In this document: positions 33,684 through 42,347 of the stretch, one piece after another
Layout: the number at the start of each line of letters is the position of its first letter
Position numbering within the stretch: position 1 is the stretch's first letter
Assembly: GCA_043738095.1 (NCBI GenBank)
Contig: JAYSZI010000071.1
Coordinates: 13,413 to 77,412 of the forward strand
Length of the DNA stretch: 64,000 nt
Reading direction: 5' to 3'
Source: Lysobacter_K sp043738095
GTDB taxonomy: Bacteria; Pseudomonadota; Gammaproteobacteria; Xanthomonadales; Xanthomonadaceae
Made by a program: the position numbers and the translations under genes
The notes under the pieces: generated by a model
What the model was told of the DNA's origin: nothing
Seen by the model: the letters and a program-made list of their open reading frames with translations, nothing else
Database searches by the model: none

Positions 33684-34504
33684 GCGGCAAAGGATCGCAG
33701 GCCCGCAGCGCTTTGCGCGAGATCCTCGCGCAACGCCTCGCCAAGCTCGAGGTGGACGAAGCGCCCACCGCCGGCTTCGGCCATCGCCGCACGCACCGCG
33801 TTGCGGGTTCCTCCCGGGTACGGCGCTTCAACCGGGAAAAGGCGGGCGTCGAACCCCGCGCGTGCGAGGCAACCAGCAAGCGCACGCAGTGCGGGATCGG
33901 GCGTGTGCGTGCCGTTACTGACCACCACGCTTCGGCTGGACAGTCCGTAGCGTGTCGCTGTCGCCGCACCGAAGCCATGAACCTGCACGACGACGGCGTC
34001 CACACCTGGATGCGCGCCTTCATGGCCGAGCAAAGCGAACGGCGCCCCGGCCACGTTCGCCTGATCCGCGCCGTCAAGACGGCGATGCGCGGAATTGACG
34101 GCGAGCATGCGTGCGTGCGACTCGCGGTACAGAAAGAAGGCGATGTCGCCGGTGCGGCGGTCGCTGTCACTGTGCGGAGCCTGCACGATCAGGGCGCGCG
34201 CGGTGCCGGTTCGGTAAGCGAAGGCGCCCCAGCCGCGCGTTCGCGGCGCGACCTCGCGCATCGCGTGCTCGCCGTCGCTGACACGGACTTCGTAGCCTAT
34301 ATCGGCCCATCCGGGCGCCGCTTCGCCGCCAAGCCCCTGCGCGAATGCGGCAGCCAGCGCTGCGGACTCCGCCGGCAACGGCGCGCGGTAGCGATCGCTG
34401 TGGCCCGCTTGCAGCCAGGCGTGCAACGGGTCGCGCACGTGGGAGCATCCGGCCATCAGCAGCAGCATCGCGGCGCATAGCGTGTTGCGCAAATCAATCC
34501 GCAT
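33674..34504 (-). CDS. Lipoprotein with poly-gamma-glutamate-hydrolase-like domain
   Basis: 276 residues from ATG 34504. A lipobox LMAGC puts the lipidated cysteine at residue 20. The mature part matches the layout of PghP-type poly-gamma-glutamate hydrolases (zinc enzymes with a carboxypeptidase-like fold): APH with H111 then T118 and IA in TGDIAFFL, NSAHRR with H140, VQVHGFG with H176, a GFDARLFPVE strand, and a final FVHLELGEALREDL, like the GVQLELS..LR ending of that family. The putative metal ligands are all present. The enzyme would act in the periplasm or outer membrane to trim, release or recycle the polymer. It overlaps both neighbours by 10-11 bases. The link to PghP is my motif alignment by eye. 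Confidence 0.7.
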   Translation of the reverse strand: MRIDLRNTLCAAMLLLMAGCSHVRDPLHAWLQAGHSDRYRAPLPAESAALAAAFAQGLGGEAAPGWADIGYEVRVSDGEHAMREVAPRTRGWGAFAYRTGTARALIVQAPHSDSDRRTGDIAFFLYRESHARMLAVNSAHRRLDGADQANVAGAPFALLGHEGAHPGVDAVVVQVHGFGAATATRYGLSSRSVVVSNGTHTPDPALRALAGCLARAGFDARLFPVEAPYPGGTRNAVRAAMAEAGGGRFVHLELGEALREDLAQSAAGLRSFAACL

Positions 34505-36119
34505 CGGCTTCCTCCCGAGCATCGGAGCGCTCCGGGCGCAGGCGCAGACGCGGTCGAATGGGTTTGCGTGCAGGCCGCGCACCCGCGGAGGCATCATCGC
34601 CGCCAATGGCTGCACGTGCCTCGGCGAGCTGCCGCGGGACCGAAGCCCGCACGACTCGCGCGGCTCCAGGGCGTGGCTGCTCCACCAGCGACACGCCTTG
34701 CGAAAGCACGCTGCGCGGGTCGACCTCGGGCTGGAATCCATACCAGCGCCGTGGCATTTCGCCCGGTGAGCGCGGCAGCGTGGTGGCGACGTGCGCGAGT
34801 ACCGGGATATCGGCAGTGATCGTGAGCAGGCTTGCGCCGTCGGGCGGCTGCACGTCGACCTGCACCGCTTCCGACGCGGCGTGATCGAGCGCGCCCGCGG
34901 GGCGGTCGTACAGGGAAGGCTGCCACGGCACAGTGATATCGCGCGACGCCAGCGGCGCCCCGGCTGCATCGATAAAGAGCACGGTTACGCGAGCATCGGC
35001 CCGCTCGGCGCGCAGCCGTAGGCGCACCGGCGGTAGTTCGCCCAAGGCGTGCAGGCGATAACGCAGGATGCGGCGCGCGGTTGCACGGTGCGCGCGTGGT
35101 CGCAGGCCCGACGGCGTCAGGGCGTCGCCCGTGTCCGCATCGCGCACGTCCACGTCGCCGGTTGCGTCACTGCGAAGTTCGTAGCGTCCCGCGACCCAGG
35201 ATCCGCGCCAGCGGCCATCGATGCGAGTGCGCCGCCCCGACGCGCCGGGCGCAAAGGGACCCTCCACCGTGATCGCGAGTGCTCTACCTTTCGCGTCCCG
35301 CGCGTCGATCACGACCTCGCGCTCGCGATCGAGTTCGACGCCAACCCGTAGCTCGGGGCTGATGGCGAACGCCAGGACCCGTGGGTTGTATTGACGGGGC
35401 ACGCTGTCAGGCGCTTGCCGCAGCACGCGTCGCGCGACGAACATCTCGCCGGGCTGGCCGAGCGGGCCGATGCGTTGCTGGTGATAGCGCAGCAGGTCCT
35501 GTTTCACCCGCGGGTCGATCAGCGCTGGTGGCGTAACCCAGTCCTTGGTCAGCGCCTCGCGCGTAGCGTCGCTCAGGCGCCGGTAGCGCAGGCGGACCTG
35601 CGCATCGGAAAGACGCTTGTCGATCGCGCCGCGCCACAGGACCGTGCGCGCGCCTTCGGGCGAATGGAGTACGCGCACGGAGACCGCATATACGTCGGGA
35701 CGACCGGTCAGGTCGATCCATTCCGTGGGCATCACCCATGCGGATTGTTCGGCTCGACCGTCGAGCAAGCCGTACGCGTGTGCGCCTTCCGCGGCGGGCA
35801 CAGAGAGATACCTGCGCTCGCGCTCAGCGCCGCGCGCGCCGTGCAGGCCGACCTCGATGGTCATGAGCACGCCCTGCGCGCGCACCGCAGGTGCGGCGAC
35901 CACAAATCCCTGCAGGGCGAACCATCCCTGGTGCGTGGATACGTTGAACTGGAGTTCGCGCCCGGCGACTGGCTCGAATAGCACGCGCTCGTCGAGCCCG
36001 GCATTGCGCGCGGGCGCAAGGCTTTGCCATGCCTCCCAACGACGCAACGCGAGCGACAACACCGGCATCGTCGCGAGCAGTAGCGCGAGCACTAGCAGGC
36101 CGTAGCCCAACCGCCTCAT
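34494..36119 (-). CDS. Membrane-anchored periplasmic protein of unknown function
   Basis: 541 residues from ATG 36119, which overlaps the CapC-like stop as ATGA. The N-terminus MRRLGYGLLVLALLLATMPV is a signal-anchor helix. The rest is periplasmic and beta-rich with many Arg/Asp pairs, and a central block (ELRVGVELDREREVVIDARD, GRRTRIDGRWRGSWVAGRYE) looks like an immunoglobulin- or carbohydrate-module-type fold. The C-terminus is basic, then acidic (RPERSDAREEADAD). I recognise no family. Position between the CapC-like and lipoprotein genes suggests a structural link of the polymer machinery. CapA/PgsA normally fills this place in known operons, but I see no metallophosphatase motif here. Confidence 0.75.
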   Translation of the reverse strand: MRRLGYGLLVLALLLATMPVLSLALRRWEAWQSLAPARNAGLDERVLFEPVAGRELQFNVSTHQGWFALQGFVVAAPAVRAQGVLMTIEVGLHGARGAERERRYLSVPAAEGAHAYGLLDGRAEQSAWVMPTEWIDLTGRPDVYAVSVRVLHSPEGARTVLWRGAIDKRLSDAQVRLRYRRLSDATREALTKDWVTPPALIDPRVKQDLLRYHQQRIGPLGQPGEMFVARRVLRQAPDSVPRQYNPRVLAFAISPELRVGVELDREREVVIDARDAKGRALAITVEGPFAPGASGRRTRIDGRWRGSWVAGRYELRSDATGDVDVRDADTGDALTPSGLRPRAHRATARRILRYRLHALGELPPVRLRLRAERADARVTVLFIDAAGAPLASRDITVPWQPSLYDRPAGALDHAASEAVQVDVQPPDGASLLTITADIPVLAHVATTLPRSPGEMPRRWYGFQPEVDPRSVLSQGVSLVEQPRPGAARVVRASVPRQLAEARAAIGGDDASAGARPARKPIRPRLRLRPERSDAREEADAD

Positions 36120-39100
36120 CGCGCGCTCCCGGCCATGAGCCACGCGCGCCCTTCGACTGCGAACGACTGGCGCGCGGCGGGGGTTGCGGCGACGCGCACG
36201 CCGGCGGCGCCGGGCTCGATCAGTCGCCACGCCGATGCGCGACCGTCTGCCACGCCCAGTCGCAGGTAAGCGCGACCGCTGGCCGGATCCAGCACCCGCT
36301 CCATCGACGCGACTCCCGCGCGAGCCTGAGCCAGTGCGACCACATTCTGGCTGCGCACATAGGCGTCGACGAGCGCGCGCGTCTGCGCTCCCGGCGGGGC
36401 TGCGAAGCGTTCGGCCGCGAGCCTGAGCGCGACGTCGGCGCGTACCGTGGGCACCCCCGCCGCGGCGAATCGCCCGCTATCTGGATCTTGGATGAGTGGG
36501 TCACGGTAGGCGCGCCGAGCTGGCGCCGACACCGACAGGATGACGAAGCGTGGCCCGTCGAGGGCGCGCACGAAAGCGGCCTGCGCGTCCGCGCCGGCTT
36601 CGCGCCGCCGCGCCATTTCACCCGTGCCCGCCAAGGCGACCGTGTCAGCCTCGTCGCGCAGCACGTCCAGCAGCGCGCGCACGCGCGGTGCGTCGTTCAC
36701 GGCCGCGGGCTTGCCAACGAAGCTGGCCACGACGTCTGGCGCCGGACGCGGGTCGCGCTCCACCCGCCCACGCACCTGCAGGATCCACGCCGCCGGGCGC
36801 ATCATCGTGACAAGCACCTGGTGGGCGACGTTGAACGCGGTAAGCGGATTGGCGGCGTCGAGCACGTCGCCGCGTCCATCTGGTCGCACCGCGTAATGGG
36901 CGCCGGCGATCAGCAGCGCGCGCGCCCCCAGCCGCGCGAAGAGGCGCGTGCCGTACTCGAGTGTCTGGCGCTCGGACCGCGGACGCGGGATCTCGACAAG
37001 GTAAGGCGACGCGTCGCCAAGCCGGACCACCACGGTGCCCCACTGACGGCGTCCGCCTTCGGCCTCAGCGAGGATCGCGTGTTCAACGCCGCTGCTTTGG
37101 TGACGATGCAGCACCACGCCGTAGCCCAGCGTGGTGGCCGCCGAATGGATCGCGCGCACTGCGTCGAGGTCGCGGTGCGTGCGCCAATGGGCGGCGACGG
37201 CATGCAGCGGTTCGATCACCTCGGATTGGAGATAGAGCAGATCGCCGAGTTGCGGGGGCTCAAAACGCCCGCTGCCGGCAGCAGATATCGCGTCGCGACG
37301 GGCGACCAGCCACGCATACAGATACCCGTCGACGCGCTGCTGTTCAGTGACCGTCTCCATGTCTCGGCCGCCCAGCGTCCGCGCGACCATGCGCAGTCGA
37401 GCAGCGCGGCCGAGCAGGAGTTCAGCAAACGGCGCGCCGGTGGCGTCGCGCAGCGGGTTGGCCGCCGCCCGGCGGCCGAAACGTGCATTTACCGGGCCGG
37501 TGCGTGCAGCGAGCGCCTCCAGGTTCAGGCCTGGCGGCAGCGCGCGCTGGATCCACAACTGGGCCGGGGGGTCCACGCCGCGTGCGCTACCGAGGCCGCG
37601 CACGTGGAGCACCCCGGGCTCGCCGGCCAAGGCATGGAAGCGTGCGAATGGGAGTTCGGAATTGCGCAGCACGTTGCTGCGCCCCTCCGGCAGGCGCCCG
37701 CGCCGCGTGCCTGCACTCGCGAACGTCGCGTGGCCGTCGGCGAAGGCGAGGTGGAGTGCAGCTTCGAACGTGCCGGGCTCGTCCAGCGGTGCCGGTGCCG
37801 CGACCTGGAGCGAGGTGCGCGGACGCAGGTTGACGGCGTACAAGCCACCGCCGCGCGCAGGATTGGCGTCACGCACCACAAGCCAGTCACCCGCGCGATC
37901 CAGCGCGAAGCCGGCCCGCGCGATCGCCATGCGCGCCTGGTCCAACCGCGCAGGGCGAGAACCGTCGCGATAATCGAGCAGCGCGCGAAGGCCTTCGTCG
38001 AAGTCGCGAAGCTCGGCAGGCGTAAACATCAGCGGTGTGCGCTCGCCCTCCGACGCATAAAGCGCTCGGCGGTGCGCCGCAAGCTGCTCCGGCAGCGGTG
38101 CGCCGGCGGGCACAGTTTCGAACACGCGCGTGACGTCCACATCGGCGCGGCCGGTGGCGGGCCACGCCACCGTGAGCAGATAACCCGCGAGGCTCGCGAT
38201 GACCAGCCCCATCAGTGAGGTCTGCACCGTGGTGCGCGAAAGCTGCCAGGTGATCTGCTTCTGGTGCATCTTGACGGCAAGCAGGGTCGACAGCAGGTAG
38301 CCGAAGGCGAAGAAATCCGACGTCTTCACTGACGGTGCGGCCCACGTGAGCACAAATCCCAGTAGGAGCTTGTAGACATAGCCCACGGTGAAAAACAGCA
38401 GGAGCAGACGCGAGCCTTCCATGTTCATCCGTCGGAAGATCGGCAAGTGCAGCGCGGCGCTTCCCAGCGCAAAAATTAGTGCGGCCTCGAGCAGCGAAAT
38501 GAGCAGCTTGGTCGGTTGGAACCACTGCAGGGCCAGCAGCGCAGGGATAAGGATTCCGCTGAACTCCCAGCCGTAATGCAAGTTCATGCGCGAGGCGATG
38601 AACGCCGTCGTCAGCAGGATCAGGTACGCCTTGGGGCTGGCGAGGATGTCCGAGGCGATGCCCTCGTATAGAAAGCCAAGCCCGGCGATGTCGAAATTGG
38701 TAAAGGGGATCAGCAGCCCGCGCACGATCACGTAAGTCAGGCTTACATACAGCACAAACGTGCCCATGCCGCGCACCATGCCGCCGTTCCACATCTGGTT
38801 GGCGGTGAGGGCAATGATCACCAGCCCGAAGCTGTAGAGATTGTTGTGGTAGTCGAAGATCAACCCGGCTTGGGTCAGATGGCGGCCCAGCGCGGGCAGG
38901 ATCCATCCGTCGCTCACCACGCGTACGAAGACGCTCACGAGCAGCAGCGCGAAGAACCGATCGCGCCCGAACATTGTGCAGCTCCCGGTGCGACGCATGA
39001 GCTGGTCGGCAAGCAGGCGGGCGAGCAGGTAGGTGGCGATCGACTCGCCCCAGATCACAAACGCACTCGCCGGCTTCAGGAGCAGTAGCGGCACCAGATA

Positions 39101-39232
39101 GCCGGGTACCACCAGTCCGGCCATCGTGGTGCCGAAGCGCAGATTCAGCGCGGTGATCACGCACAGGCCGACCCACACCGTGGTGATTACGGAACTATCG
39201 AGCGCCTGAGCGGGGAATATCGGCAGGACCAT
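36116..39232 (-). CDS. Tandem CapC (PgsC)-like membrane protein fused to two degenerate hydrolase-like domains
   Basis: 1038 residues from ATG 39232; a TTG at 39241 would overlap the upstream stop. CapC/PgsC is normally about 150 residues with four to five helices. Here two copies follow each other: about 15-170 (LRFGTTMAGLVVPGYLVPLL, then MFGRDRFFALLLVSVFVRVV and FGLVIIALTANQM) and about 205-355 (LHYGWEFSGILIPALLALQW, then MNMEGSRLLLLFFTVGYVYK). The soluble remainder holds two copies of the domain seen in the neighbouring lipoprotein: about 460-612 (VAAPAP, AGTRRG, LHVRGLG) and about 735-905 (EIPRPR, IAGAHY, LQVRGRV). Their metal-binding histidines are mostly replaced (A481, T509, R545; R750, H779, R821). 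CapC partners CapB in polyglutamate synthesis. The fused domains may bind polymer rather than cut it. Confidence 0.85.
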   Translation of the reverse strand: MVLPIFPAQALDSSVITTVWVGLCVITALNLRFGTTMAGLVVPGYLVPLLLLKPASAFVIWGESIATYLLARLLADQLMRRTGSCTMFGRDRFFALLLVSVFVRVVSDGWILPALGRHLTQAGLIFDYHNNLYSFGLVIIALTANQMWNGGMVRGMGTFVLYVSLTYVIVRGLLIPFTNFDIAGLGFLYEGIASDILASPKAYLILLTTAFIASRMNLHYGWEFSGILIPALLALQWFQPTKLLISLLEAALIFALGSAALHLPIFRRMNMEGSRLLLLFFTVGYVYKLLLGFVLTWAAPSVKTSDFFAFGYLLSTLLAVKMHQKQITWQLSRTTVQTSLMGLVIASLAGYLLTVAWPATGRADVDVTRVFETVPAGAPLPEQLAAHRRALYASEGERTPLMFTPAELRDFDEGLRALLDYRDGSRPARLDQARMAIARAGFALDRAGDWLVVRDANPARGGGLYAVNLRPRTSLQVAAPAPLDEPGTFEAALHLAFADGHATFASAGTRRGRLPEGRSNVLRNSELPFARFHALAGEPGVLHVRGLGSARGVDPPAQLWIQRALPPGLNLEALAARTGPVNARFGRRAAANPLRDATGAPFAELLLGRAARLRMVARTLGGRDMETVTEQQRVDGYLYAWLVARRDAISAAGSGRFEPPQLGDLLYLQSEVIEPLHAVAAHWRTHRDLDAVRAIHSAATTLGYGVVLHRHQSSGVEHAILAEAEGGRRQWGTVVVRLGDASPYLVEIPRPRSERQTLEYGTRLFARLGARALLIAGAHYAVRPDGRGDVLDAANPLTAFNVAHQVLVTMMRPAAWILQVRGRVERDPRPAPDVVASFVGKPAAVNDAPRVRALLDVLRDEADTVALAGTGEMARRREAGADAQAAFVRALDGPRFVILSVSAPARRAYRDPLIQDPDSGRFAAAGVPTVRADVALRLAAERFAAPPGAQTRALVDAYVRSQNVVALAQARAGVASMERVLDPASGRAYLRLGVADGRASAWRLIEPGAAGVRVAATPAARQSFAVEGRAWLMAGSAR

Positions 39233-39237
39233 GCCGA

Positions 39238-41796
39238 TCAATGCGCTCGCGGAATGGTCAGAAGCGCCTGGTAGCCTTTGCCGAGCTCGGCCTCCAGCTG
39301 GAAGCGAATACTGCCATCGACGCCAGCAGCGGCATGCGCGAGCCGTTCGAGCGGCGATGCCTCCTGCTTCAGCGGCGCTTCGATGCGGTCTCGCAATACG
39401 TCTTGCACGTGCCAGTCCGGCATGCCGTAGCCGTCGTTAACGATCCGCAACTGCACGGCCGAGCCGGCCTGCTGCGCGCTGGCGATCTCGAGCGTGCTGC
39501 CAGGCGCGGCATCGTCCAGCAGCAGGGCGACCACGCAGCGCAGCAAATGGGCGAGGGGCTCCTCGTCCGCGGCTACTGCGGGAACACTGCGCTGCGGCAA
39601 TTGGATTTCGACTCTCTTTTCACGCGCTTGGCTCGCGAGTCCCTGGCGGATGCGTCGTAGGAGCTGCTGTAGATCCAGCCACCCTGGGTCGCCCGCGTCT
39701 CGTCCGAGGGAAGCTGTGCTCTGACGCAGCAGCTGACCTGCATCGTTGAGGCCGCTAGCCACCAAGTCCGTTAGGTGCTCGTGCGACTTCTCGCTCAACC
39801 CGAGCGAGTCCAAGGACCTCGCGATCCCGTCGAGCATCACCTGCGACCGGCGTGCGTACTGCGCGACTGTCTGGCCCATCCGGGAAGCGTCTTCGGCGCT
39901 TCGCAGGTCCGGGACGATTTCGACAATCATCCCGAGCAGATCAAATGGGGAGCGGGCGACGTCAGGGTGATCCAAGACGCGGCGCAGGATGGGCCTCAGC
40001 ACCAGCGCTAGCGGCGTCTCATTCTCGGCGACGGGGATCGGCAGCCTCGCCTCCGTGCCAGTCCCCAGCATGGCGTGCCGTAGCGTCTGCTTCGCTGTGG
40101 AGGGCGTCAGGCCGCACTCCTTTTCGAGCAGTCCGGTGACTGACAGTGACATCAGCGGTTGCTCGATCGCCTCTGCGAATTGCTCGAACGCAGGGTTGGC
40201 GAACTGCACCCGGCCCAGGAGATCGCAAACCGCGATGGGGTGGCCGATGGCGGCAAAGACGTCGCGGTGGGCAGCGAGCTGTTCACGCGCCTGGTTTGCT
40301 CCATCGAGCAGGCGGCCACGCAGGCGCTCGAGCGTGGGCCAGCGGCGCGCCGCCTGATCGCTGGGCGCGTTGGCCTCACCCGCGCGTAGAACGAGCTTGG
40401 CGATCTCGCTCGCATATCGCCCACCTTCGAGCGCCAGTGTGTCTACCGAAGCGCCCGGCGGAGATGCCACGCTGAAGGCCCAGAATCCGACCAGCTGGTC
40501 CGCCGCAATGAGCGGCGTGATTAGATCGACGACGCCTGCTTCCGCTGGCAAGAACGGGCGCGAGGGGGGCGTCGGGAGTTCCCTTGCCAAGGCGGTGGAA
40601 TAGGGCGCGCGTCGGTAGTCGCGACGCTTCTCGATGATATCGGCAGGCGTGCAGCCGAACGCGACGGCGGGTCGGATGTGAGTGGTCCCCAACGGCAACT
40701 CGAGCATCACACTGCGGCGCAGGTCGAAGAGCTCCGTCACGAAACGGTTGGCGTGCTCCCACACCAGGCCAGTCGGAAGCTCGAAGCCCTGACCGAAGGG
40801 TTGTCCCACCAACCCGGTAAGGCGGTGATCGATGTCGACGAGGGTCTGCCCGAGGGCGCGATTTCGCCGCAAGAGTGCGCGCAGTGCGAAAGCTGCGATC
40901 GCGATTACGCTTGCGGTACCCGGAACGTACATTCGCCCAACATGCAGCGCGACACCTAGCACGAGAAGCAAAGGCACTAAAGACAACAGCGTTACGGTGA
41001 GCGTCACCCGATAGCTCGACCGGCGCAGCAACAGGTGCAGCAGCAAGGTCGCCAGGGCGGCGGCCAGCACGTCTACGCCAGGCCGCGCCCATCGGATAGC
41101 GCGCCCGCGCACGAGCGCGTCGAGCGCCATTGCGTAGATAACGGATGGTTCGAGTAGCCCGTCCGTTGCGTACAGCGGCGTGACGTGGGAGAGGGCGTCA
41201 GGCGCGGGCACCCGCAGCACGATTCGGCCGCCGACCGCTATGGCCAAAGCCGTGGGGCCCGGGAGCGATGCAGCGTCTAAACGTGGGATGGACGTACTGG
41301 TGCGCACGGTGAAGTCTGGCGAGAGCAGCGTGCCCGCGGGCACTTGCAGTCCGGCGGCGGCGGCGACTTGCGCCAGTGGGCAGGGCCTACCGTCGGCATC
41401 GCGAAGGCGCAGCACACGTACGACGCCATCGGGCGCCGGCGGCAGGCAGCGCGTCGCATCGGTGGCGACGAAGCGCTGGCCAGCGCCAAAGGTTCCCAAG
41501 CCGGCGGTGTCGAGATCGATTACACGCGTGGCACCCGCGTGACGCCACGTGTCCACAGGCAGCGCTGGTCCACGCTTATTCGTGCGCACGATAGCCACGG
41601 CTGCCGGCGGTTCACTCGGCAGTGCGCGGATCGCCAAGTCGAACAGGCGGCCGTCGAAAGGTGCCAGCCAGCCCCACAGCGACGCCAGCGACAGCACTGT
41701 CCAGAACCCGGCCAAGGCAAGGATGTCTCGGGGACCAATGCGTTGCCAGAAGAAGGCACGCCATCTCCGCGACTGCGTGGAAGGGAGTGCGGTCAT
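39238..41796 (-). CDS. CHASE2-type membrane sensor with degenerate histidine-kinase core
   Basis: 852 residues. One helix (about 24-44), an extracytoplasmic CHASE2-like domain (about 45-235), then three helices (241-258, 263-285, 290-309), the standard CHASE2 layout. Cytoplasmic parts follow: a GAF-like region (about 345-470), a PAS-like segment (AAIGHPIAVCDLLGRVQFAN), and a coiled DHp-like stretch. The last part resembles a HATPase: NDGYGMPD, then SPLERLAHAAAGVDGSI and LEAELGKGYQALLTIP. The phosphoacceptor His box and the ATP-binding N box (here VALLLDDA) are not recognisable, so catalytic activity is doubtful. It is the first gene of the operon and probably reports envelope state. The stop lies 5 bases before the CapC-like ATG. 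The UvrY-type regulator upstream is a possible partner. Confidence 0.8.
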   Translation of the reverse strand: MTALPSTQSRRWRAFFWQRIGPRDILALAGFWTVLSLASLWGWLAPFDGRLFDLAIRALPSEPPAAVAIVRTNKRGPALPVDTWRHAGATRVIDLDTAGLGTFGAGQRFVATDATRCLPPAPDGVVRVLRLRDADGRPCPLAQVAAAAGLQVPAGTLLSPDFTVRTSTSIPRLDAASLPGPTALAIAVGGRIVLRVPAPDALSHVTPLYATDGLLEPSVIYAMALDALVRGRAIRWARPGVDVLAAALATLLLHLLLRRSSYRVTLTVTLLSLVPLLLVLGVALHVGRMYVPGTASVIAIAAFALRALLRRNRALGQTLVDIDHRLTGLVGQPFGQGFELPTGLVWEHANRFVTELFDLRRSVMLELPLGTTHIRPAVAFGCTPADIIEKRRDYRRAPYSTALARELPTPPSRPFLPAEAGVVDLITPLIAADQLVGFWAFSVASPPGASVDTLALEGGRYASEIAKLVLRAGEANAPSDQAARRWPTLERLRGRLLDGANQAREQLAAHRDVFAAIGHPIAVCDLLGRVQFANPAFEQFAEAIEQPLMSLSVTGLLEKECGLTPSTAKQTLRHAMLGTGTEARLPIPVAENETPLALVLRPILRRVLDHPDVARSPFDLLGMIVEIVPDLRSAEDASRMGQTVAQYARRSQVMLDGIARSLDSLGLSEKSHEHLTDLVASGLNDAGQLLRQSTASLGRDAGDPGWLDLQQLLRRIRQGLASQAREKRVEIQLPQRSVPAVAADEEPLAHLLRCVVALLLDDAAPGSTLEIASAQQAGSAVQLRIVNDGYGMPDWHVQDVLRDRIEAPLKQEASPLERLAHAAAGVDGSIRFQLEAELGKGYQALLTIPRAH

Positions 41797-42347
41797 GCCA
41801 TGGAAGGTCGTAGTACGCCGGTTGGTTGAACGGTAACGTTACCCCAAGCGTTGCGAACGCCGTGAACTGATGCGGCGTCTGAAACCGCATGGCGCCTGTT
41901 TCGAGTCTCTCGGTGGACAGCGTTCTGTACACCGAAGCTAGGATCGGCCGACACACACGTGCGTGCCGACTCGATGGTCTACTCAGAGGCCCGCAGCGCG
42001 ACCGGGATGAGGGCCTGCCAAGCTAACCGCCGGATGGGGGCCGCAGCGCGACGTGTGAGTCAGCACGTGTGGCGGGCAAAAGGCAAGTGTGTCAGGCAAG
42101 GTAACCGCTTGCGCACCTACGACCCGGTGAGGGCTTGGGGCTTGCCGCGACAGGCGGCCATCGGCGAGACGGGAATGCGAGGTTTGGATGGACGGCCGCG
42201 TCGGACCTACGCCAAGCGTGACATTGCCGGAGGCGTGTCGCGAGGCTCTGGTCTCCGGAGTGCTCAGTGCTTGGCGGGATAGGCGTCGCGTCGTATGGGC
42301 AGTCCAAAAACAGGGCGCGATCCTTTCTTTAACGTTTTTCTATCCGG
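41797..42347. other. Control region between the CHASE2 gene and the UvrY-type regulator gene
   Basis: About 550 bases without a convincing gene. It must hold the promoter of the minus-strand six-gene operon and probably upstream elements of the regulator. A palindrome (41833-41844) and a short inverted repeat atgcgg/ccgcat (about 41871-41891) lie near the operon start. The plus-strand ORFs here have no clear ribosome-binding site. Confidence 0.5.
41833..41844. promoter_or_regulatory. 12-bp perfect palindrome upstream of the six-gene operon
   Basis: ggtaacgttacc is self-complementary and begins 37 bases upstream of the CHASE2 gene ATG (41796). Its position in the 5' leader or promoter suits a dimeric repressor or activator. 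No regulator has been matched to it. Confidence 0.45.

Noticed and set aside
36029..38218. Long plus-strand open frame of about 729 codons opposite the CapC-like gene
   Set aside because: It is the GC-driven antisense shadow of the CapC-like gene: arginine/histidine-rich, without motif or ribosome-binding site.
25210..41796. RimK-type (ATP-grasp) polyglutamate or inactive-transglutaminase system
   Set aside because: The ligase has Mur-ligase motifs (GxxGTRGKS, TNxxPDH), not ATP-grasp, and the membrane partner matches CapC.
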